Assembly (NCBI RefSeq): GCF_029227915.1
Contig: NC_079875.1
Coordinates: 15,991,001 to 16,055,000, forward strand
From: Hydractinia symbiolongicarpus
Lineage: Eukaryota; Cnidaria; Hydrozoa; Anthoathecata; Hydractiniidae
Reading direction: 5' to 3'
Length of the DNA: 64,000 bases
In this document: piece after piece, positions 49,401 to 61,400 of the stretch
Layout: each line of letters opens with the position of its first letter
Position numbering within the stretch: position 1 is the stretch's first letter
The notes under the pieces: generated by a model
Database searches by the model: none
Seen by the model: only the letters and a program-made list of their open reading frames with translations
What the model was told of the DNA's origin: nothing
Position numbers and translations under genes: made by a program

Positions 49401-52400
49401 CTGTCTGGGAAAATTAAAAGACGTCTTTTAATTAACGTTATGTTTTATCATGCTATTTATCAGCAAATATATCCACAAGGTATGCATGCATTCATAACCT
49501 TAAGTGGATATAAATGTAGGTCCATTTTTAAGCAGCGTTTAATGGATCGTAAATATGTTAAGAATTGAATTCTTTTTAGAGATACACCAAACTGCATTCA
49601 GAATCTTAGATGATGGTATTCTTCGTGTTGTAAACTTTGCGAACTGGTATAACTTCAGATACAATAAATACAAGAAAACGATTCATGTCGAGTCATTCAA
49701 TGCCAGTAGTCAGATTAACTTAATGACACTTCAATGCCCTCTTACAGTTAGTAAGTTCACAGCTACTCTTATATAACATCAGTTCTGTAATTTATGTTGA
49801 CAATAAGAGAGATTATTCATTTATAATTGCAAGGACAAACACTTATTTCCATCAAATTAATCCTATAAAAGTTTGCTAAAATCTAATAATTTACTTCGCA
49901 GACTTAACTCAAACTGGATCATGGTATGTTTTTGGATCAAGTTCGTATATTTATGTAAAAGAACCTTTGACATTCGATCAAGCTGAAAAGTATTGTGCAA
50001 TATTCAGTTCAACTCTCACTAGTATCACAAACTACTTAGAACACGTAGCAATCAATCAAATTGTTACGAGTCTAGAATTTTGGATTGGCTTAGTAAAGCG
50101 TAGTAAAGGTTGGGAATGGTTAAATGGTGAAAATGTTAGTAGTGAGTACATTCCCAAGTATGCGTCTCACATATGTGGTGCTGGTAACTCATCAACATTG
50201 ATGTTGCACAGCGATGACTGTATGAAAATGAAATCATTCATTTGCAAGCGTGCTATAAATGGTATGAGATTTTTTGCATGGAATTGTTAATATGCACGAT
50301 AAATAATTTTGTATGTGTACTTGTTGAATAATGGAATGGTGTTTCATTTGCTAAGCAGAAACAACTGAATAGGTCCTAAGGCCTTACATTAATGTTCACG
50401 TTTGTACAATTTTGAAATCTATGTAGGTAGTTATGGATAAACATTTTGTGTGCTGTCTTACAGCATAATAACAATATTTCAATGTATAAATCTCGAATAC
50501 GGATGTTTTTAAACTCGATTTGACTAATCTAATCTAAGATGCAGTATATAGACCTAAAATAAATATGTACTTTACCTCTTATAGACTCACAAACAAACAT
50601 ATGTGGCCGCAGTTGGATTCCACACCTTTCTGGTTGTTTTGCCTTGTTTAAGCATAACAAATCGTGGACAGAGGGTCGTAACTTTTGTCAACTGGCTGGT
50701 GGTCGTTTAGCGGTTCCCAACACTGAATGTGAGAAAAACTTTATAGACGCCATTGCGAAGAAATATAAACGAAAATATTGGATTGGTTTATCTCGTAAAG
50801 GAAACAGTAGTGTTTTCACGTCTGAAGATTCATCCAAAGTATACAAGCTAGATCCTACCTTAGATCTAAATTTTACAACTTCAGAACAACAATATGTGTA
50901 CATTGATTCGAGCAGGAATTATGAATGGAAAATTTCTGTATTTAGTTCGTCTGAAACATATTATTCATTATGTGAAAAACGTGAGTTTGTGGGGTTTCAT
51001 TTTGCGTTTATATATTTTGGTTCATGTAAAATGTATTTTTCTTTGTCTTTAATTTAATACTATATTGGTGTTATTTTTGTATTTCTTTGTACTTCTAGAT
51101 CTAAATGCGACAAATTCGAAAAGAAATAACATCAGTGAAACACCGCAACCAGATAAAGGTACAAAGCAAAGCTACATAAGGATTGCCTTTATGTTTTCAC
51201 CGAAAATACATTACTTCAATGTTTACATTTAGAACATAAATATTGGATTGCTTACCAGAATAATTCTTACTTATTTGTCAATGAGAATGTCACTTGGTTT
51301 CAAGCGGAAAGAATATGCAGAGACTTGAGCAGTAACCTAACTAGCGTATTGACTGCAGATGAAGAAGACTTTCTGGTCAACGTTTTGTCGAAACATACTC
51401 CTATTTGGCTTGGCTATGTTAAAGGAATGTCTAGCTGGACTGATGGTAAAATATTTGAACAAAATTTTTGGGCAACCACAAATACATCTGATGCAGGGAA
51501 AATTTTTTTGATTAAAACGAAATGTGGTATGGTATATGAAAGGAATGAAAATAAGAATGCGTTTGTATGTAAAAGAATAAGAGGTAAGGTTGCCACTAAA
51601 TCCATCCGAATATTTGGAATATCCATATTTTTCACGTTAAAAAATTGAAATTTACACAAAGTTACGAAACAAAAAACTGTGATTGATATTAGACTGATTG
51701 ATTTGTAAAAAAACACTCTTAATGACATGTTGGTTTTCATCTAGAAAATTACCTGCTGGGCGACAAGAAAACATGTTCGACATGGTCACACAATCTTGGT
51801 TATTGCTACTACATGTCTGAAATTCATACAACAAAAACAATGGCAAAATATCTTTGCATAGCAGGTGGTGGCAGTCTTCTTGATGTAGAAAACGAATGTG
51901 AAAAGCAGTTTGTTTCGTCAAATACATTCTGGGTTAAAGCATCAGCAGACAGTGTGGATTTAAAGAGGAAATTTGTTTGTCGCAAACCTGCAGGTGTGTT
52001 TACTTTCATAATTTCGGATTTGCCATCTTAATCATTAGCAGATATTAAATAAACAATCTGTTTTTCCTTTCTAGCTAAGACAGCAATTCTGGGGAGTGAA
52101 AATAGTACTGAAGAAACTGGTGGCCATTATAAGCTAGGTATATCTTATTTTTAAAAAAACGTTGTGGCTACCTGTGGATAATGTTGCTTACTTATTTTAG
52201 CTTTTGGTTTTTAAACAATCGCTATAAATTTTCCTCCAAACCTTTGCAAATAAAAAAAGATTGATATCTGCAAGTTTTATTATTCTCTTTTTAGATAACG
52301 GCTGGTTTGTCTATCAAAACTCCCAATACTTTTTTGCGAGACTAGCTCTAAACAAAAGTGCATCGCAACAGCTGTGTGAAGCGTTAGGAGGCGCGTTACC

Positions 52401-55400
52401 CTCTATTACAACAATAAGTATGTTGAACTTTGTGCTTAACGCGAGTGGCAGCGAAAGTATATTTTGGACTGATTTAGCAAACTCGACAAAACATCAGCAC
52501 TCATTATGGGTTCTTGGAATACCTGATTATGGGAATGATCAAGACATTATGGCGACAAGGTGTGGTTTAACATCATCAACTAATATTAAAACTAATGCAC
52601 AGGTTTGCCAAAGAGGTGAGTATATTTTCTTCGCAGTAAATACAGAACGCGAACAGGACAGTCACCATGATATATAAAATAAAGGAATAAAAATATGGTA
52701 TGAAAATATGGAGCAGCGTTGGCGAATAGCACCGGTTGAGAAGACTATAGACTTGTTTGTCTCATTTGCTCAGATGAGACCACTTTAAATAAACGCAATT
52801 TAAATTTGATATTCTTTTCTCACAGAATACTAAATTCATAGTATTACTGAAAAATAGAAGTTGGAGAGTAAAAGAATATGAATCTCATTAACATTTATTT
52901 CATTTAATTTTTAGTAGTATCTACATGCACATTTTTACCATATTCATACCGTATCTTGATAATTATGTTTATTTTCAACAGGTAACAAACCTGAATATAT
53001 AACTCACTGTGTACCGCCATCTTTGACATACAATTCCTCTTGTTATACTCTAATTCCACTGGATATGACATGGCAGCATGCTGAACTAGTTTGCAATAAT
53101 ATAAAGGCGAGTGTATTAACGTTACCGACGAGACACGAATGGCATTACCTTCTGGGGAATTTTAAGGAAACAACAGTTACTGGTTCTTGGTTGGGTATGT
53201 GTGACGCCATTATATTTTTGATGAAGACACGTATACATATTATGTTACTAAAATATATTATATTAGATCTGAAACAAGAACTTTACTTGATTAAAATAAG
53301 ATTTAGAAACAAGGAAGATATTTTTTCTTCGCAAAAAATTGCACGTTCGACTAGAACTATGTGAAAAGTAAGACAAAAACAAAGATGTCCTTAGTTTTTA
53401 ACTGAATCTAAGCTCAATTGTTTTTATAAACTACACTGCTAATGCAGAATTGTACGATATTTGAATCACCTTAATCCCATTTTTTATCTTCTTCAAAGCA
53501 TCTTCGTCAGAACAGCGCAACAAAAGTAATCTGTGTTTATATCTGGACGCTTTTGGAAAGACTGGTAACATATCATGTCAACTCAATATGAAGTTTATTT
53601 GCAAGAAAAAGATGCACAGCATACTTGGTGCTACTTTAGGTAGATATTTTGCAAAATCATTGAAAAAATCTAGGAAAAAAATTTATATGGAATAAACTAA
53701 TACTTGCATACTTCACCAGCATTCATTTGCTTTTAAAGTGATTAGCTAATTACCTGGACTGGCAATCATATCACTGAATTTTTTCCTTTTTCTAAGCTAA
53801 TTTTTTTTGTATTGACAAAGGTCGCAAAACTAGTTTGGTTTCTCCAAACATTTCGCAAATGGTCTAACAGAAAAAAGTTAAAAAAAGACTGCCAACGCTT
53901 TCTCCTACTACTACTGTTTACAAATATTATATTTAAGAGCCAACAACAACACGCTCAACAGGACCAGGGATATCAATTAAAACACAGCTTCCCTCTGATG
54001 TCGGTAAGTCTTTAAGGTAGAAGAATATTCACCAGATCAGATGATCAGATTTATGAATAAGTTACATGTTCTTACAATGACCACCTTTTTTTAAAATTAC
54101 ACACATTTGCATCTGTGCCAAATGAATGAAGCTGTAACAAAAATTATGGTGCGCAATGTTCCTTCTGATGCATAAACTTTCCAAGATGTATTTCGCAAAA
54201 AATAGCAGCCTTGAAGTTCGAGCTTTCGCAGAAAAAAGCGCGTGTGTTTTAATGTAAACAAAGACGTTTTAGGTATAATGCGAAGAAAGCAATTCCATTC
54301 TTAGACAAGTAAGACTTGTTCTTCTTCTCACTCATGCAAAACTAAAGCTAAAATAAATTGCATTAAATATACTTATACATAAGTCTCTAATTTAAAACAG
54401 TGGGCACGCGCAAACAAAATGCTCTTGAGCTGCGCTATAGCAGAATATGCAGTCAAATGGAAACGAGCCTTTATACACTAGCACAAAAAAACAAAACAAA
54501 AATAATGTAAATTTGAATAAATAAATTTAATTTATGGAAATATGTTTTGAAATAAATTTTTGAACGTTATTTTTGAAAAACCAGAAAGCATGCATGTCAC
54601 AAAATAAACATTTTCACTGTTTTCCCCACAACGTGAAACAGCTAAGTTTAACATCTAATTCACGAAGATGACGGCACTTAACATAGGTCTCCCCTACAAT
54701 ACGCATGTGCTGTAAGTAAAAACTGCCGTATTCTGTCGCTTCGCTGCTTTGCGTAAGGTCTACTATTATGGAAAGGTGGTGGTTATTGAGGAGCTATAGG
54801 TTTTTGCAATAATTTTATATTGCCTAATTTTATACCTATCTTTCTTTCTGTGTAACAAGAATATTCCGGAAATATACAAACTCTATGCTTAGGTCAGTGG
54901 TCAACTTGGTCGCCATGGTTACCTTGTGATGTTCTTTGTGGTTCGGGCAATCAAATTCAAACACGTGAATGCCTGAATAATCAAGGCAGAAAGATTGACC
55001 CAGAGTTATGTACAGGAAAAGCAAGAAAAGAGAAAAATTGTTTGGGCTTTGGTGACTGTTCAAAATTTTATTCTGCTGGCGTTAGTCAAAGTTGTGCAGA
55101 TGTTTGTGAAAGCTTAGGTAACAAGATACATCTAATGCAGCTACTAGAGTCAACCATAGTTTAATTCAGCTTTCCCGTATTTATTCATATTTTTTATCGC
55201 TTTTACTCACGTTTTTGTCCATAACGACTCTGCAAAAGGTTTGGGAAATATTAGGTGTAAAAGTAGTTAGAAAAACGAACGCATTTATAATAACATCAAT
55301 GACGTCATGTTTATTTAAAAAAAAATATTTATCTTATCAAGGAAATGTGCATTAGAAATTTCATGTTTGTAGCTTTTCCGGACCCCTATATCCTTCTTTT

Positions 55401-58400
55401 GGCGCAAGAAGCTCCGCTAGTTAAAACGAAACACTGATTTTTTAAAGATATTGGTTACTATAATAAATCTTTTACTATCATTAATTAATCACTTATTGTT
55501 TTGCAATTTTCATATTCTTTAGGAAAAATTTGTGACAAACGAGTTCAAACCGGAGATACAAATGAGTTATTTCGCGCGACTGGTTACCAGTGCTCCAACA
55601 ACATTTCAAGGGTTTTATGGACAGGTGGATTTCAACCTTATATTGACATCAACACTTATTTGTGTGTTGGTTACATGAAACTGCCAAATGAAATCAACTG
55701 TGAAGTAAAACCAAGTAAACCGGATTTTAGAAGAATATGTAAATGTATTAACCAAGGTAGGTAAACTGTGTATTTAGCAATAAAAGTTTAAATTTTCACT
55801 TTATTCTACTTTTAGTTATAATGCAAGGACCTGGATAAGTTGTTCTTGGAATATATATTCAGACTTTTCATGGTTTAAGGATTTTTTTATGGATTTTGAT
55901 AACCAGATAACAAAAAGGTATTAAATTTTGGCGGTAATGTAATTTGGCGAAAAGCAAAGATAAATAACCTTAGCTTTTTGGCGCGAATGCATTATAATCG
56001 TATTTTCTTATCAATCAGATTTTTTAATATCCACAGAGAGTGCAAAATAAGTTTTAAGGGGATTTTAATTTGGGGGATTTTTGAAAAAACCGCTAAATCC
56101 GCTAAAATTTCTTCCCTTACGCTAAATTATAGGTAGATCTAATTTTGTATCAAATATTTTGCTAGATGATGTAGGTATGACAACGTGGACACCATGGAGC
56201 AAATGTTCCTCAACGTGTGGTGGTACATGTTTTCGCAGGAGGACATGCGCACTAAGCTTTGATGGGCCTTGTTCCGCAAATAGAAAAGAAGTAAAGAAAT
56301 GTGGTCATTCGGATTGTCCAGGTGAGACTTTTGTATCAATGGTTATCAACGTAATGTCTCTGTGTCAAAATGCAGTAAGAAAAGTTTTCTCAAAACACTA
56401 AGTTTTGCATGTTTTCATGACCATTGGACCTAAAATTTTTGTTGACTTTTCCAAATTTACCTTAGTTCGATCACTTTTGACTTCTTTTGTTATTTTTTTG
56501 TGGTGACTATTAAACCTATGGACTTTTCCATGGGCAGACGGTTACTCTCCATCATAACAACTGTTGTTTCTCCTTGAGACAAAGATTGCAGCTGTGAATA
56601 GCGAGAGTACGAGTCCTGTAGATTTTTATTAGGCGAATTGACAGGCCAACTAGTTTTTTATAGGTTTTGATATATTTATTGGCTTTCTAATGCTATTCGA
56701 ATTAAATTAAACTATTTCCTCACTGTATGTTTTTAAGTTCACGGTGAGTGGACAGCCTGGGCTGCTTGGACGCGCTGTAATCAAACTTGTGGTCACGGTG
56801 TACAAAGTAGAAATCGCAGCTGCTCAAATCCTTTCCCATCCCTTGGCGGTGAGAAATGTTTTGGCGAAGAGAAACAATACCAAGCCTGTTACGTTACCTG
56901 CACTGGTATGTATACTAAGTATTTTTGGTACGTGTCTGTTATGATTTCCTGTTTTACTGACACAAGCATTACCCAGCCAGCAAGGGGAAAGAATGTCAGT
57001 TAGGCGGTAAAAGAAAAGGGAATGCGCAGTCCATGAACAAGTTTGTGTAACATTACTTTTTCGGAGTTTGCAATAAATTTAGTCCCTAAAGAATTTTAAA
57101 GAACTGAACCTGTTAAGAATTACTAAGCAAAAAATAATAAATTTTTTAAGGAATAATTTGTGTGTATACAACCCGAGAATACATAATTTGAATAAAAATA
57201 ACACAATGTGTTTTACCTAAATGATTTTGCGCTGCTGACCATGTTACACATGCAAGTTATAATACAGTGGACTCTCCATTACTCGAACTCTCACGGCCAA
57301 TCAGAAATCGTTCGAGTTATTGTGCGGATCGAGTTTAAAGGGTTTCGAGTTATGGAGGGCCAACTGTCCATTCTAACTCAACTTTTCACAAATACACCGT
57401 AACATGGCAGCATTTTCTTTTATTTTCTGAATCGACAGTTAATATTATTATTAATTTTTTTCCAAACGTGTAGTTAATGGAAGTTGGTCAACGTGGACAG
57501 CATGGTCTGCTTGCAACAAACCGTGTGGTCATGGCAATTATGTTCGAACAAGAACTTGCACTAACCCATTGCCCTTATATGGTGGTTGCATTTGCAAAGG
57601 AGTGTCAAAAGAAGAAACACCATGTGGGACCGCTACCTGCCCAAGTACGTAAGCAATGTGATAGATGTTTGGAAGTTGTAAGTTTACTAAAAAAATTGAC
57701 AAGGTTTATCAAATATTCCTATTAACGTTTTGGTAGCGTATTTTTTTTACAAAGCTCCTTCAGACTTTGTTAGTGAATCGGCAATTAGACATATTGTTTT
57801 TTCCGAGAAAATAATTTTAAAAATCGTTAGTGTAGTTGTAAAGTAGTCGTGGCAAAATAGTGTTTTGCAAAAATAAAAAAATAATATTGAAGTTGACATT
57901 ACCAAAATATTGCAAAATATAACATTTCGTTTGAAAATCTCGGGTATATTTTATTAAATTTTGTGGTATTTATTTTTCCCAACCCTTTAAGCAAATTAGG
58001 ATTATTGATTTAAAAAGTTTATGTCTAATTCCCAGTGCAATTTCTCATCATTGAATACTATTTTAGAAGTGACGGTGCAAGTTTCATGTAAGCTTGACAG
58101 AAAATATACATTCGATTTAACACACGGTAAAATTCCATTCGCAAAGTTGGAAGATGAAATACGTCACGAAGTAAGTTTTGTACGCACACCTATGTTTGTT
58201 AAAGGGACTACGGAACTGCTGTTGGTTTTCGACTTTAGTGACTTACACGAAAGTCGAGCTGATGGCGCAGAAAAACAAAAATTGCTATTTTTTCGGCATG
58301 TATGTAATTTACAGACTCGAACATCTAGAATTTTTATCCTCTACAGCCTCGGTCATGTTTTCATCCAGAATGAGTCTTGCTGAAATATTTCTTTGTAATA

Positions 58401-61400
58401 ACTTTTCAAAAAAAAATATTGAACCAGCAAGGAAAGTGCGCTGATCTGTTCATTGTGCAAAACGCGGTTGCCGGATTTTTAATATGTGCGCGGGGTATAC
58501 GGAATGTGCGCATGTTAACCGGTTCGTAGCCCCTTTAATGTCGTTACTAGCTACCTCTTGAATAAACCTTTATAATTGAAGTTAAGCAATTTGAGTGACT
58601 GAACTGAAACTGGAAAACGTGAGCAACACAACTTATAGCTTTTCTTTTCCGTTGGTTCTTAATTCCTGTCACTTCTCTGTGATTACTAGATAATGAGCGA
58701 CAACACTATTGGAAATGTGGAAAAGGTTACCTTGTTAAAAGCATCGTATGTTATTTCTTAAATTTTAAAATAGTGTTAGCATATAGCTAGGTTACATTCG
58801 TGTGATAGTTTATATTGTATGATTTATACTCGTTTAATAACATATTTAACTAGTAATAAGCCTGTGAAAAAATCCACAGGAATTTGCCTGCAACTTTGTC
58901 TTACAGACGTATGGTCAGGTATTATGATATAAATAGTCATCGCGTTTCGTATGTTTTTCCCGCATTAGTATTTTGTGCGTCTTTGCTTTCCTTTTGGCTT
59001 TAAGTAATAAAATTAGAACTGCAGGGTGTACGAAAAACTGCTGTGGGATGCCATTTTGAACATACAGACAAAATACAGATATAAGAGATAGTGATTTCTT
59101 TCATTCTATAAATAATTGGTTATTCTAGTATTGCTTTTGCAATGATTAAAGGCTTTTCAGGAAAAAGTAAAAATTCTATAAATGACTTACCTGAACTTGC
59201 GAAAATGTTATTTTTTATGAAACTGTTCCACGTGCGAAAAGATAACTTCCAGGGAGCTTTTACAGAGTTAAAGTTGTTTTATCAGTAGCGTATTATATTG
59301 TAGACCCGGAAGCATTGACGTGGTGTTCTCCATTGAATTCACGAAACTGAATAATTTTGAACTCTTGTCGCTACAAGACAGCATAGATGTGAATCATGCA
59401 ATCGGAAAAATACCCATCGTTCCAAATACCATAGCTTCATTTAAAGCTGATAAAGGTAATTAAATTAAAATTCTAGAATGTTCCTAGCATCATGAAACGG
59501 AAATGGTTGTAATAATTCCATATGTTTTACAGAAAAAAAGTTTTTTGTGCGGAAGATATCAGATATTCTTGTAATAACATTTTACGAAAAATATTTTTGA
59601 AAAATATTTCAAATTAATTTTATATCGTTATGACTTTGCTCTCAATACAAGCTTAATACTTAATTATCTCAGTACTTGATAAAGAAAAAATGACGATTTT
59701 GAGCACTTTACCGTAAATCAATTAAATTCCACGCTTTATCAATTTTATACAATTTTAAATAAAGTGGTCTTTCCGTCTTTTTATTTAAAATTAACCCATA
59801 GCAGCAAATACAGAACGTTATATTTTTATAAACAAGAAAATTGCAAATGCCAAATCTTTTCACCATAGTTGCTGATATATAATCCTTCCCCCAAGATATC
59901 TTAAAAAATTAAAGAGTTAGCAGAGTATATTCAATTTTTAGTTCCTACCTCACCGCCAAGCAATATCACAATACGAACTTCATCGCCAAATTCGCTAACC
60001 ATATTATGGAAAGACGTCAACATACGTGGTTTGGAGATAACATCTTATATCCTGTTCTATCGAGAAAAATCCAAGGTCTCAAGCATGTATGATACATTGA
60101 GTACGAACCAAACATCCGCGGTTCTTTCTGGTTTAAAGGCTGGAACAAGATATGTGGTGAGAATATTGGCCAGCACCAAATCAGGAAATGGTATCGCCTC
60201 CAAGGAAATGGTTGTTCAAACAGAAGAAGATGGTAGGAATACTAGTAGCATGCTTGTGATTATTGACTGTTAACAAATTTTTGAAAATTTGGCTTTATTT
60301 ATTTTAAAAATAATATTTCGTCGGAAAACATTATTATCGAACGAAATATTTCGTTCGTACATATGTTGTTGGAATAAATTTTTCCTAGCTTAGAGGATAT
60401 TCGATACTGTTTTCTTTAAAAAAATAAACGTTTTTGCTTGAGCCTAAAATCATTTTCTATATTTCTTGTTTATAAAAATATAAAAATTATACCACAAATG
60501 TTAGACCTAAAACATTTTTGGCAATTGGTGCATTTATATGCGACAATTAAAAGAATTCTTCTTCACTTTTGGCGCAATTTATAAATATTTTAATGACGAC
60601 TTTCAAATCATTGCTCTTATATATAACACTGGTCATGGTTGATGTTCTCAAATATGTTTTAGTTCCAAGTCTTACGCCTGGTAATGTTACCGGTATCAGC
60701 ATATCTTTTGACAAGATATTCATCCAATGGAAAAGAGTGGACGAAGGTGCCATGAATGGAGTTTTAATTGGTTATGATATAATTCTTGATGAAAGTATGA
60801 ACAGGAAGAAAATATTTTTCCCGCATGAAAATACGAGTGTTATATTAGACAAGTTAAAGGGTGATACTCAATATGTTATCTCGGTGTGTGCGGTCACGAA
60901 GGCTGGCTCCGGACCGTGTGGAGTTACACAAGTGCGAACAAAAACTTCAGGTTTGTCGTTGAAGGATATTTATCAATCTTTACTTGTTTACTGTTCATGT
61001 TGGTAACTCCTCACTTCAGAAACTAAGTTCTAATTTTCGAGTTATTATATTGGCACATCTCGAATAAATTTTTACTGCAATTAAAATAATTTGAGTTTAG
61101 TAAAAATACCAGAAAAACAAGTCATCGTGTTTCTTGAGCTTTGTACTAAATCCTATCCTTATCATCCCTACATTACTAAATTAAAAAAAAAACAGCACAT
61201 GAGGTTTTTGTCTTACACTATGAATCTGGGTAACTTCACAAGTAAACACATGATTCGCTAGAAGTGTGTCGTAATAACAAGAGTAAAAACTACGATGTGC
61301 ACCATAAAACAATGCACTAGTCCGTGCCTTAAAAAGGTTTCACAGATTGAAGAAATGAATAGTAATTGCATTCATTTTTATACCTTAGCACCAACTGAAT

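Noticed and set aside
53812-54015. Open frame as a larger receptor exon before the thrombospondin region
   Set aside because: Its frame needs a phase 0 entry, which does not fit the phase 1 end of exon 17, and it has no domain features; a short phase 1 linker exon (53938-54003) fits better.
58021-58383. 120-residue open frame as a single receptor exon
   Set aside because: Acceptor TATTTTAG at 58066 and donor GTAAGT at 58171 isolate the SEA-like portion; the rest of the frame has no domain character.
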